Below, one piece after another: positions 46,840 to 58,150 of a stretch of DNA of 64,000 nucleotides. Position 1 is the stretch's first letter; the number at the start of each line of letters is the position of its first letter. Source of the DNA: Chamaecyparis obtusa (Eukaryota > Streptophyta > Pinopsida > Cupressales > Cupressaceae); contig BSBK01000524.1 in assembly GCA_027943335.1 (NCBI GenBank), positions 2,021,001 through 2,085,000 of the forward strand, in the 5' to 3' direction. The notes beneath the pieces are model-generated. The model did not search any database and had not been told where the DNA came from. It saw nothing but the letters and a program-made list of their open reading frames with translations. The translations under genes were made by a program, and so were the position numbers.

Positions 46840-47127
46840 TGTTAGCCGGAAATACTACTTTATGTTATGTCATGTATTAGCTATGTGGTCCCAACGGGAA
46901 TTAGTTATTACCGAAGGGCAATTGGTTTGGGTGGCGACGTTTGGTCACACCCCTTCGGATAGATAAATATGTACCACCTACGGGTGAAGGGGGGTGATGA
47001 TTATGTGAATGTACTCATACGTTGGAATGATTAATGAATGCATCTATTTTTCTCTGATATATTTTGTGTTTATTATATTTCCTGTACCATGTCTATGCAA
47101 TATTAAGTTTACCCCAGCGAGAAAACA
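46840..47127 (+). repeat. element F 3' LTR
   Basis: Starts TGTTAGCCGG and ends CGAGAAAACA (288 bp). It shares the phrase CACCCCTTCGGATA and the terminal GTTTACCCC-like end with element C's LTR, so F is a relative. It abuts the peptidase pseudogene with no gap. Confidence 0.8.
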
Positions 47128-47927
47128 AATGGTACAATTTTAGAGGAGTTTGTTGCTAAAGAATTATACTGCTCCACACATGGTTTTGTAGTCTCTAGAG
47201 TTGATCATGAGCGACTGCTCTTTGTAACTAGCCTCTATTAGCTGACTTACCTAATGTTCCTTGTTCTAAGGTGCCATAAGAATATGTTGGTGGTGATTTT
47301 AGGTGCCAAGCAAATCAACAGTCAACATTTGGCTCTAGCATTCAAGGTACCTAGGATTTGGCTGTTGGAACAATGAAGACGCTATTGCATTATCAGTTTT
47401 GTAGACACTAATGGAAGGTGGTGGCTCTTTCTCAGCTGGTGCACCCAACAAAGGGATGTATTCTCAATTATATTTTCGAGTTCTAAATCAGTACCAATAA
47501 GTACAATCATTTTTTTCTTTCAATAGCATGTACAATAATAGCGGTCTTTTTGGCATCCATGCAATTACGGGTTCAGACTTTGCATCGCAAGCTGTACAAT
47601 TGGCAATTGAAGAGATCCTAGCCATTGCAGTTCCTGAACAAGTGACCAATGTGAGCTAAATCAAGCCAAAAATATCCACTAAATCAGCAATTTTGATGAA
47701 CTTGGAGTCAAGGATGGTCGTAATGGAGGATATTGGGAGATAAATCTTGACCTATGGGCGAAGGAAACCAATTCAGCATTTCTTGAATTTTCTCAGAGAA
47801 ATTACTTTGGATGACATAACTTCTATTGCCCAAAAAGTCATCTCTACAACTCAGTATGCCAGCATGGGGGAACGTTGTCAATGTTCCAAGCTATGATCAT
47901 GTCAGCGCTTTAAATCATGCTAAGTAA
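47128..47927 (+). pseudogene. mitochondrial processing peptidase alpha subunit, retropseudogene fragment
   Basis: Phrases of the plant MPP-alpha C-terminal half occur in order: [59 protein letters not shown] (the glycine-rich loop), NNSGLFGIHA, KSAILMNLESRMVV, ILTYGRRKPI and VVNVPSYDHV, ending at TAA 47925. At least three frameshifts and several stops break it. It is intronless through about 265 codons, which suggests a processed copy. The living protein is a non-catalytic glycine-loop subunit that binds presequences in the mitochondrial matrix and the cytochrome bc1 complex of plants. Confidence 0.9.
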
Positions 47928-49282
47928 CAACCTAATTGAATCTCAAATTTTGATTCCTAAAGTTCAAGCATTGATGTTCAGAAGACTATGATTAAGAATT
48001 GATGGGTATAGCATAGGAGTCGTCTTTAGAGAATGATTTTTTTTTGTATATCACCTAATCCATTTACATAAGCTAAAAGCAAGAAAGAAGCGAGGAATGG
48101 TGAGGCTATAAATTATGTAATTGATCAAGGGAAATCACAGCATGTTAAGGAACCAGATCTTACTATTGGTCTTAAAGCATGTGAAATCTCTAGGAATGAT
48201 GGTGAATGCACTTACCAAGCTGAGATATCTTAGTGGAGATCCCATTGATGGGTGTTTGAGCATTGCACTTTGAACAACTGATGTCAATTCAAAAATGTCC
48301 TATATGCTGGGAGAAAAATTCACTCAAAGAACATTATTATTGATCAATATTTCAATAAAATTACTTCTCCTATGGAATACTACCCTGAGGATAAAAGAGT
48401 ACTCGAACTTACAAGAGTTCTTTGGAAATTATTTTATAAAACTTTAAAAGATCCCAAAGAAATGGTTACAGAAACTAAAAGGTTGGAAGTCGGGCTCATT
48501 TATTGTAAAAATATTTTCAAAGAAGAAAGGGAATGCGATGTTGGAAAAGGAGGAAAAACCAAAGGTTATATTTTCATCATTAATTTCCCACAGGTAATTG
48601 CTAGAAATGAAAGAAGCTCATTGGAAAGTCTTTGAATAGGTAATTAGAAGACATTAAGAAGGGCCCGACTTTGGAAGATTATGCTTTTGACATATCGATC
48701 AAAAAGAGGTATTTTATTCTGAAAATAGAGGAAATGGAGCAGTGATTTTCTTTGGACATTTTCTATTGTACAAGGAGGGTTGCCTTTGAACTCTTTGATT
48801 TTATCAAGGGAATAAAGGAAATTTTTTAAATCTTTGTGCTCGTTTGTATCTTCTTTTGAGTTTTGCAATCACTTCTTGATGTGGATCACCTATAATATTA
48901 GACTGTGGGTATGTTAGTTATATGATCTTTGAGTCGTACGTCTATTCATATTAGCTAAAGATATTGTTGTTTGTTTCCTAATAATTCTTTGTGGGTGCTA
49001 AGTAGGTGAATGTTGTATCATTTAGCTCTGTCTCCCATTTAAATTATAAATCCATAATCGCATCTACAACATGGTTGTGCTCAGGTGTTGGTTTGTCTTT
49101 CCCACTTTCTAGTTAAAAGCATACCACCAAATCCAAATTACATCATAAGAGGGAGTTATATCTCCAAAATTCAAAGGAAGATCATCAATACATGGTGATC
49201 TCGCCAATTGTTAGTTTCTAATTTGTCTTTCATTTTGGGCATAGTGAGTCATTTTCAGAGTTATTTTAGGACAAGCCTATTA
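47928..49282. other. no recognised gene; one unassigned open frame
   Basis: Just after the pseudogene the DNA may be its old 3' UTR. An open frame of 87 codons (48372-48635, plus; MEYYPEDKRVLELTRVL) is unusually polar for a chance frame, but I do not recognise it. Confidence 0.35.
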
Positions 49283-49520
49283 GCTAACACTATTAAAAAG
49301 TGCATTGTACTTTTCATAAGATTTCCTAAAAAAGTTTGGAATCTTGCATGTCTATCCTATCACTAAAAATTAAAAAATAAAATCTACTTTGCTATTTTTA
49401 AGTTAATTACACCTCACTTTTGCTTTTCCTTATATGGAGGATATTGTAGGACTTTTTCCACATTTTCCTTTGATTGCAATTTTTTTTTAAATATACATTT
49501 TTTGCATGTCCTTGGTCCAT

Positions 49521-49823
49521 TCTTTGAAGAATACAAAGATGTATCTGCCAAGCATTATGATGAATTTAAGACATACCATGTCAATTTGATAAAGCATCAA
49601 ATCCTAAGCTAGATGTAAAGCGCTTCAAACAAAAGCAAAAACTGGTTAATCCTAAGATTAAGATATAATCAAAAGAGCCCTGCCAATTTTAAGTGCAAAC
49701 CCCTACTATCTATATAGAAGCTTAAGGAAAAGACTATTGTACCCCTCCATTCTACTTGGGTAGAAAACTTAGTGGTGATAAGGAGAAAGAATGGAGATCT
49801 ACTTGGTTATGCATCAACTTAAG
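49521..49823 (+). pseudogene. Ty3/gypsy RT fragment inside repeat R
   Basis: About 300 bp read as broken RT: FFEEYKDVSAKHYDEFKTYH, then HSTWVENLVVIRRKNGDL and LCINLR. This matches the N-terminal RT region of the A/B type. It is flanked on both sides by the 17-mer GCATGTCCTTGGTCCAT (49504-49520 and 49824-49840). Copy 2 of the repeat has only one version of that flank and no RT. Confidence 0.8.
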
Positions 49824-49885
49824 GCATGTCCTTGGTCCATATTTAAAATATTTTTGCACACTTTATGACATTAATTCTAAACTAT

Positions 49886-50190
49886 GGGCTAGGGATCTAG
49901 CTCGATTGGCAAGAGCTTCCTATGGTAAAGCACGAGGCCACGAGGTCTAGTCTCCCCCCCCCCACCCACATGGTACCAAAGGACGTTGCACGCTAGCGTC
50001 ACTGGTCACGTTAAAAAGTTTACTCGGCATACTGCAGTTTATAGGGGGTGCTATACTCGATTCCTACAATCTAGAAAAAACTAAACTGTGTTAGTATGCG
50101 TGTGTGTATGTATACGTATATGTATATGTAAATGTGTGTGTGTGTGCACATGCATGTGCATGTGTGAACGTGCGTGTGTGCATGTAAAGT
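49886..50190 (+). mobile_element. tRNA-derived SINE-like insertion with TG-rich tail
   Basis: It begins GGGCTAGGGATCTAGCTCG. The A box TAGCTCGATTGG is close to the Pol III consensus TRGCNNARYNGG. A weaker B-box-like phrase, GGTCTAGTCTCC, lies about 40 bp later. A poly-C run, a non-tRNA body and a TG/TA-rich tail (about 50098-50185) follow. The matching place in repeat copy 2 (about 54420) lacks it. Confidence 0.55.
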
Positions 50191-50480
50191 CAAATATAAC
50201 TTAAGTGGATCCTTTTGATGACACCACGTAGGTGATAAGGCCCTCCCTAGACACTTTTTCCCAACTTAATACAATGATAAGGCCCATAGGTTACTAGATA
50301 ATACATGAAAATTAAACAATGTAGCAAAATTCTAGTCCTATGTCTTATCGCATAGGTTATGGAGTCAAAAACTATATACCACAAATTCTAACCATTACAA
50401 GATTGAATATATGATACACAAGTGATATCAAATACCATTCTCTTAAATGAAATACCATTGAAATGACTTTGACAATGATG

Positions 50481-53232
50481 AGTAAAATGGTGATTATATC
50501 TCTCCTCGTGGAAACATATTGTTCACAATCAGTAAACATCATCATAGACCAACACTCTCCAAACTAACAAACAAATGACACATCTCCTCCCCTCCTGTCT
50601 CTTAATTAAAAACTATTTATGTTTTTTAATTGCTTTTGTTTTTTATTCAATTGTTCAATTAGTTTTAGTAAATGTGATCAAATAGTAAAAGGTTATTCTT
50701 ATGTGGTCTAATGAATGATGAGAATAAGAAGTGACTTTTTCATCTATCCCCCAACAATCCTCTTCATTCAACTATGTCTAATGTTGAGTTCAACTAAAAG
50801 ACAAAATGACTTCAATCAAGAGCCCTAAAGCATGGACCTACAGTGGATAGTGTCCTCAACCTCTAGAGAAGCAATGGTCAAGAACATAAGTGATATACTT
50901 TCTATAACACTTGTTTTTTTATTAAATATTGAAGTTTAACCTTTCCTAACAAAAGATGGTGAGGGTCCAAATTAGTCAAGTTGCTATAGGAGGTTAGGGA
51001 GATTAACTTACAGATCAAGAGGTGAGCAATCTATTGAGTGAACCACTCAATTTTTTTGAGTAAAATCCCATGTAAGCTCTCCTATAATAATAGAGATGTA
51101 TAAGCTTGATTTTGTGAACAAAAATCAAGAGGAAAGCAATATGTTTTTTAACTTTGCAAACAACAAAAAGAATCATGAATTGAAGAAACATGACTAGTCA
51201 ATATATAATTAAGATACACAACTGATTTAATTAAATGATGTGTCTTTCTTAGTAATGGTAGTCCCCAATACTATATCAGCCTTAGCCCTCACAAGAATAT
51301 TGTTGTAATCCATCATAAACACAACCAAGAAAGGCATAATGGGTATTTAATTGTCCAAAGTTTCATATCTATAATGATAAGGGAAATAGCACATACACGT
51401 TGAAGCCATATACCTAAATGCAACTAGAAACGTAAGTTTGAAGAATGTAGACCCCAAAGCTATAAGAAACCTTCGATTGCCTTCAAATACAATGATAGAA
51501 GATGTTACTATTATCCCTTTTTGCATAAATTGAGGGTGACAATTAACTTTGTTTGGGGACCATGTCACATACTTAGAGCATTGGAGAACCTCAACAATAT
51601 TTGTCAAAGACCATGAGCCTAAATGCATAGTTCAAAAGCTCGGCAAGTTGCCAAGGCACCATTTTTTCCCTACCATGCACTATCTCAAAGTAAACTTAAG
51701 AATTTCTTTTCCAATTTTTGATGAAACCCACCGAAAGGAGTGAGATGACACAACATGCTCAAATTGATGTGTGCGATAGGGATAAGTGTCATCTCCTACA
51801 TTATTGCATCATCAACAATTTGATTCAAGTAGCAGGAAAGGTTTACCACAAGGTTTGCAATTGCGCAAGAGCCCAATAGTTGGACTTCCATTCTATAGCA
51901 ATAGAAAGTCAAGCACCAATGTAGCATCCAACGCAACTATAAGTTGTGGTTAACCAAAAGGGGGAGTTCCAATTATTTACCCAAGTTTAGTTCGATATTG
52001 CATCTGAAAAGATATTGCAGCCAAAACACCAAGTTGTACTGATTGGGTTTCAAAACCAACATCATATTTTTGTTCCAATTAAGCTAGTGATCAAGTCTAG
52101 AACAACTCAATTAAATGAAGGGTTTAGTGCACCTTTCCTTTCTTTGCAGGCCCGAAGTGGGGGTTTGGGGGCCATGCACCCAGAAAAAAAAAAAAGAGAA
52201 AATGAGAAAAGAGGGAGTGAAGATTATCACCAATAAAAAATCATATTTTTTTAAATACAAGCAAGAAAAACTTAATTATATCAATTTGGATGAGTTCTCA
52301 AGAAAAAATCATAATTTTTTGCATTTACCCACAAGTTTTTCAAGCAACAATCACTGCATGTTTTACTAAAACTCATTGGCGAGTTATTGGGCATTTGACT
52401 CGCCCGAAGAATTAGCTCGCGAGTACTCACGAGTTTTGCAAGTACTTGGCGAAATTTGCAACTATGATTTACATGCGGGCATCAATGGATCCTACCAATC
52501 CAATGAGTTTATTAAGTAATTGCAAATAAGGAGTGGCACCAAATGTCCTGAAGGAAAATTAAAGACAACCATCAATCCTTGCAAAATCAAGTAGATACGA
52601 TCCAACCACATAAATGTGATGGGCCTTAGAGCAGCATGCCAAGCTCTTGGTTAGAGTTTCAGGGATTTAGTGGAAGACTCCCCACATGAATCTACAAATC
52701 ACCAGTCATCAATTAATACAAATAGCTCAATATTTTTCCACGTGTCTATCTTTTGTGCCTTAATGGGATGTTTGTGAATAGTGGAAGCAAATATGAGTGA
52801 AATTGGTTGATTTATTGGCTCGTTGAGAAATTAACATGTTGAGCATCATGTTTGACTTCCTTATTATTTTTAACAAAAAATTTAGTTATGTAAAATTTTC
52901 ATAATGTATTTGGAGGGATACTACACATAAGAAAATTTACAATTCAAATAGGATTGCACATAGTTCAGAAACTTGTACTTAGAAAAATCTCAACAAGCCC
53001 AAAATTTGACTTGATCTCGAGACTTAAGAAGAACTCCACAAAAACTCAGCAAGACCAAAATTTGACTTGAAATTGAGACTCCGGGAAAACCAAACAAAAC
53101 TTCTAAACATTAAAAAACACATGAACTTGCAAAATAATATTGAAAACCATGCATAAAATTTAGAGAAGTCATAAATAGTTTTTCAATAATTTATAGATCA
53201 AAAAGCTAATTCAATGCAAACCACAATGTCCT
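50481..53232. other. no recognised gene
   Basis: AT-rich DNA. The segment 51385-51545 is the distal part of repeat R. Near 52380-52460 several GCGAGT and ACTCGC phrases occur. An A-run is at 52187-52197. Open frames here are short and unrecognised. Confidence 0.4.
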
Positions 53233-53600
53233 ATGATTACAATTTACAAATCTGTATTAATATTCTACAAATTACTGTTCCAACTAAAGCTTCTAAGTGC
53301 TTGTGTGGGTGTCCTTGAAGTGGATGGTACCTCAAGCATATCACAATCATCCAATGAAGCCACTATTGACACTTTGCCTTTTGCCTCCACTTGGAAGACT
53401 GAATTCACTACCCACTCTATTGCTAGTCTCAAAAACAATGATCTCATCCATAAAAAAAGGCCAAAAACAATGTTTATTTTCTTCTTTTTAAAACTAGAGA
53501 AGGGAACTAGGGACAATAGTCCCTAGCAAGGTCAAAAAGCATTGCCTCTTGTGGGGGTCAAAGGGCCCCTTCTTGGGTTTGGTGTAGAAAAAAAGGACCA
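53233..53600. other. unassigned open frame region
   Basis: An open frame of 97 codons (53233-53526, plus) overlaps a minus-strand frame of 83 codons. Neither shows a recognised motif; both are probably chance frames. Confidence 0.25.
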
Positions 53601-53604
53601 AGCT

Positions 53605-53910
53605 CCCACCACCAAGCCCAAATTAAGGCCTGCAAGGCCACACAAACCTTCATGGTACATGCCATTTTTTATAATTTTATAAATTTCAAGTTTTAAACAA
53701 CCCTCAATAAAACAATTTCATGTCATGGCCCATGCGATATAGAGGCAAAGCCCTAATTGGGTCTAGGGATGATGCCCCTCATAAGATCTACAGCAAGATC
53801 AAGCAGCTAAGTGCCCACCACCAAGCTCAAATTAAGACCTTCATGGCACATGCCATTTTTCATAAGTTTATCACTTTCAGGTTTTAACCAACCCTTGATA
53901 AATTGATGCA
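53605..53910. repeat. local direct repeat
   Basis: 53605-53718 and 53808-53910 share the phrases CCCACCACCAAGC, AAATTAAG, TTCATGG and ACATGCCATTTTT in order. The first copy has an extra 17 bp. Confidence 0.75.
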
Positions 53911-54129
53911 ATATTGTCAAGGGCACTATTGCATAAATGTTTGTGTTTTCTGCATGCTGCCTTTTTGGGCTAACAAGTGAGTTTTCTACAGAAACTTGCA
54001 TGTTCCATAGATAGTTACTCACCAGCTAGTTTGCCTTACAAATTGGCAAGTAACTCACCAAGTTTTTGTACTATGGGATTGCAAAAAGAATTGCACAATG
54101 ATAAATTACACCAGGCATAACAAAATTCA

Positions 54130-54905
54130 CTATTAAGTATTACAATGTGCATTGCACTTATTTATAAGGTTTCCACAACCGATTTTGAAACTTACATGTC
54201 TATCCAATCACTAGAAACAAATATGCTTTCCTATTTAAAACTTAATAACTCCTCACTTTGCCTTTTTCTTATATAATGGAGGATATTGTGTGACTTTTCC
54301 CAACTTTTTCTCCAATTACAGTCTTAATTACGCTATGCAATTTTCACATCTTTGGTCCACAAATAAAATACCTTTGCATATTTTTACAACTTATTAATTC
54401 TAAAAAGAATTATTTTAAACTAATTATAACTTCAAGTGGACCATTTTGATGGCATCTAGTATATGACAAGACTTCACCAAGCACACTTGACCAACTTAAT
54501 GTGACAAGAATATTCCAAGGTCACATGATAATACATGAAGATCAGCTAATACAGAAAAAATCCAGTGCAGTGCCTTATCTATTGAGCAATGGAGTCAATG
54601 AACACTCTACATCATGAAATCCAACTACTACAAGATTCAATGTATGATCCACAACCGATGTCACATACCTTCTCTAAAACAGAATCCTACTATGATGACA
54701 TTGACTGTGACAGTGAATGAAATGGCAATCCTGTTCAGAACACACATACATTGTGAAGCCATCTACCTGAATGCCATGAGGCACCCAAGACCAATAAATG
54801 TAGAGTCCAAAGCTGTCAACAACCTGTGATTGCCACAAAATTGAGTGATTGGAAGTGTTACACCTACTTGCACAAATCAGGTGATAACATACACACACAA
54901 TGCAA
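54130..54905. repeat. direct repeat R, copy 2 (empty sites)
   Basis: Colinear with 49283-50480 and 51385-51545, but lacks the RT fragment and the SINE-like unit. It shows the pre-insertion layout of copy 1. Both copies have a minus-strand open frame in the shared part, with short similar stretches, but no known domain. Confidence 0.72.
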
Positions 54906-55478
54906 AATCATCCACAATACCCACCCTTTTCAAATATTCTTTGACATTTAAGTTCAATGTGATCCTAACCATCAAAGCACCTTGTGTTTTGAAGGAGGTT
55001 CTTCTTTGCCATATAACCTGAAAATGTTGTTGCCATCTCATCTCAGGGACCTTGACTCACCACCAGTTGCTTAATTGTGGAGCAATAGTAACAGAATGTC
55101 TCAATCAATTATGTCGTTCTTTGGCTTGGGATCTAACTGTACATCTTATATAAACCTTCAACTCAAAACATAGTAAGTTGGCCTCTTGCCAATCTTTGAC
55201 ATTCTAGGGGATCTGTTGGATAGTATAATATTCTGCTAATGGAAAAACATATAGAGTTCCTCCTTTAGGGAACGTTATGTGGGAAAGCCTTATCACCTTA
55301 AAGGTAATGTCACTACTTCCTCTTTCATCTTTTATATTGGATCCTTGTGCAAATCTCTTGTATTCTTCTACTAAATGGTTTGTTTCTCCAATAGGTTTAG
55401 ATATTACCATATCTAATTGAATATCACTCGGTTTTTGACATTTTAGTTAGTAAATAGATTTGCTTTTGAAACCGAGTG
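54906..55478. other. no recognised gene
   Basis: No coding similarity. An open frame at 55204-55410 (minus) is unrecognised. Confidence 0.35.
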
Positions 55479-55493
55479 AATGAAATTTCTTTG
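55479..55493. other. LINE target-site copy, 3' side
   Basis: AATGAAATTTCTTTG, matching AATGAAATTTATTTG at 57474-57488 at 14 of 15 bases. Confidence 0.85.
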
Positions 55494-56014
55494 TTTTTGT
55501 TTTTTGTTTTTGTTTTTTATAGGTAAAAATATTTGTATTAAATTGAAAATAAAGAGATTACAACATTAAGATATTCAGCTTTCATCCTTGAGCCAACAGG
55601 CTATTACAGTCCAGCACAAAACATACACCCCCAAAGAAACCATTTCTAACCATCAGTATTACAGTCCGCTATCAACCAGCCCTTACATTATAAACAAATA
55701 CTAATAAACAAAGGACTATAAACATAACATTTAAACATCTGCATTATAAGTTTTAACACACTTTCCTTTGATCCTTCTGGTTATAAATCATCAGAGACTT
55801 CTTGCTGCCTTCATCCAACATCTGCACAAAGCCTCTCACCTCTTGCATTTTACCAAAATAAACTGCCCTGTTTGAACATAAACTGACTGTCCATCCCCCA
55901 ATTTAAACTTTCCCCCAAAAAACTTCTAATCACAAAATTCTACAAAACATATCTTACCTTCGCCACAAACCCAAAACTGCATCATGACCTACACAGCCAT
56001 CAGAAACAACCCTT

Positions 56015-56710
56015 TTACCTCTTCAAATGATTCACATTCCTCTGACTACACCCACATCTAGGGATAAAAACATTCTGCATTCGCTCCACTACTTCCCAGC
56101 GACTTTCATGCAAAGCAATTTCTGATTTCACTTTATGCCACTCTTTAGCCCTGTCTCTTCTATATTGGGCTTCATCCACCCTTCCCCGCCACCTTAAAAA
56201 GGGAACCAAACTGAAATTCCTGGCATCGTCCTCATCCTCAAAACACTCTCTGATATCTGTTCCTACACCTGAGACTGTCCACTCCAAAATGGATTCCAAA
56301 CCAACTAAAAGTTCCTCATCAAACAGAGACATCACAATCCTGTGCACTTCTTCTGTGCTTTCACCAAGCTCCAACCCCCATGCAATAACCATGGATATCA
56401 CATCCAAATTGACCCTCCACTTCCGCCTTCTTTCTTGAAACTGAGGGCCTAAAACTCCTAAAACTACTTGAATCATATTTGCATTGTTGATTTTTAGCAA
56501 GCCATGCATTCTCTCCGCACTTGTCGGACCTCTAAAACCTTTATGTTGCCTGCTATCAGTGTCTACATAGAAAGTAGCTTCCATCCCTGCCACTATAAAC
56601 TGCAAAGCTCTCCAAAGCCACAAGTAGAAGCCCAAGAAAAAACAAATTGCTCTATAATAAAACCACTCCTTTCCTCTGTCTCTTATAGAAAAAAACTCCT
56701 CCACACACAT
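56015..56710 (-). CDS. 231-codon intact ORF in the LINE 3' region (unrecognised)
   Basis: An uninterrupted frame starting MCVEEFFSIRDRG lies downstream of the RNase H. An N-terminal hydrophobic stretch (about residues 18-42, FYYRAICFFLGFYLWLW) is followed by a mostly helical, charged, Trp- and Arg-rich part with FEDEDDARNF and RVDEAQYRRDRAKEW. It ends with HLKR and a stop. No motif is recognised. If the LINE boundaries are right, it lies in what should be a 3' UTR. It may be a LINE-borne extra ORF or a captured fragment. Confidence 0.5.
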   Translation of the reverse strand: MCVEEFFSIRDRGKEWFYYRAICFFLGFYLWLWRALQFIVAGMEATFYVDTDSRQHKGFRGPTSAERMHGLLKINNANMIQVVLGVLGPQFQERRRKWRVNLDVISMVIAWGLELGESTEEVHRIVMSLFDEELLVGLESILEWTVSGVGTDIRECFEDEDDARNFSLVPFLRWRGRVDEAQYRRDRAKEWHKVKSEIALHESRWEVVERMQNVFIPRCGCSQRNVNHLKR

Positions 56711-56987
56711 CCCATTTCACATCATGATTAACACTTCCTTCACATCCTACATCATCCCCGTCCTTTTCGCTTTCCCCAAACACACACCGTCGTCACCTTT
56801 GAAAAAATTTCCATCCTTACACCCTTTACTGCGTTCCTTTGATCATTAGGAAATAATAAGAAAAACAAAAAGAATTTCGTTCTGCAGGTTTTAATTTACT
56901 TATTCCGGTAGCAAGCTGTATAAAGTCACATCATTTTCGCCTACCTATGTGCGGCGCAGCACTCATTAATTCATTATCAGTTTCAAG

Positions 56988-57473
56988 TCATTTGCTAAAA
57001 TCACTACCCTTCATCATTACAGAATCCTCTTCCCTTAAGTTACATAATCTAAAATCTTCACAAAACATTTCATTTTTACTTTCCAAAGAGACAGCCCACT
57101 TTGACAAAACGTCCACCTCAATATTTCCTTCCCTAAGTGTGTGACTGATTTTGAACTCCTGAAATTTGGCTAATTCCATTTTAACATTTAAAAAATAATT
57201 TTGAAGATGACATGCCTGTGAATAATCCTCCTTAATTGCATCAATAACCACCCTAAAATCTCCCTCTAAATGTAACTTTTCTAAATTCAAAAAAATTCCC
57301 AATTTCACTGCTAATAAAGTAGCCTTAGCCTCTGCCACATTAATTGTCCCATCATTCAATTTCATCACCGCATAAGCCATTATCTCTCCATCACTGTTTC
57401 TAGCAATAGCCCCTGCCCCAGACGCACCAGGATTGCCTTGTGAGGCACCATCAAAATTTATTTTTACCCAACT
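56988..57473 (-). pseudogene. LINE RNase H domain (5'-truncated ORF2)
   Basis: The frame reads SWVKINFDGA at the cut 5' edge, then NPGASGAGAI, INVAEAKATLL, LEGDFRVVIDAI and EVDVLSKWAV. All four acidic positions (Asp, Glu, Asp, Asp) of RNase H are kept, and the frame is open for 162 codons to a stop at 56988. It lacks an upstream start because the element is truncated. Confidence 0.9.
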
Positions 57474-57488
57474 AATGAAATTTATTTG
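57474..57488. other. LINE target-site copy, 5' side
   Basis: AATGAAATTTATTTG, pair of 55479-55493. Confidence 0.85.
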
Positions 57489-58150
57489 TTATTTGTGCCT
57501 TTGAACAGCCTTTATGTGCAGGTCATACTGAAAACATACGAGAAATAAGGTAAGGTAAAAGGCACTGTGCATTAAGCAGATTGTCAGATAACATATTCTC
57601 CAGAATAAATTTACCAGCTAATCACAGGTATGACAGAGCCTATTTCTACAAACTGTAGATTCCAAAAAGCTGTTAAGTGTATGAATGCAATCTTTAAATT
57701 CTGTTACTTTAACAAAAACAATCAAAAGAGGCAATTGTGCAAACCCTGGAAAACACTAACAGAAAAGAACCTCTAGCATTTGCATTTTAACTACAAATGA
57801 AATGAAATAAAAATACTGATTCTAGTAATTTAAATGACCAAAAAAATATTTTAAATCCCTTACCGGCAATGGCTTCCAGTTGTGCAATGATTTTATGTAG
57901 CAATCCCTTCAAATTTCAATAACACATTTCCATAGCATAGCCCCAAAGATATTTTCTATGAAAAGATCGAGTGGACAGCATATAATCCAGATTTTCTAAG
58001 GAAGACATTGAGGGAATAGCATAGAAATAGACTCTTGTGAACACAGAGGAAATGGAATACACTAAAAACCAGATCTCCATGAGCAGGTTGATACAAAAGC
58101 ACTTCCACATTCATATACAAATGTCAAATATAAATCAACTGTCTCATGTC
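57489..58150 (-). other. 3' flank of the PPR gene
   Basis: Downstream (minus strand) of the PPR stop, with no recognised coding. It probably contains the PPR 3' UTR. The LINE lies directly beyond it. Confidence 0.5.

Larger units (their letters stand above)
49283..50480. repeat. direct repeat R, copy 1, carrying two insertions
   Basis: Segments 49283-49520, 49841-49883 and 50190-50480 match 54130-54715 in order, by eye about 70-80% identical. The two gaps hold an RT fragment (49521-49823) and a SINE-like unit (49886-50190). A further match, 51385-51545 to 54745-54905, lies after about 900 bp of sequence without a partner in copy 2. Confidence 0.75.
55494..57473 (-). mobile_element. 5'-truncated LINE (L1-type), minus strand
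   Basis: Flanked by 15-bp duplications. On the minus strand the 3' end has an A-rich tail (AAAACAAAAACAAAAAACAA-like, plus strand 55494-55520). The 5' end is cut precisely at the start of an RNase H domain. Plant L1 elements with a C-terminal RNase H after RT are known. RT and endonuclease are absent here, as usual for 5'-truncated LINE copies. Confidence 0.88.

Noticed and set aside
49886..49960. Functional tRNA gene
   Set aside because: The A box is near consensus, but the B box is degenerate, no anticodon stem is convincing and the sequence continues as a SINE-like body.
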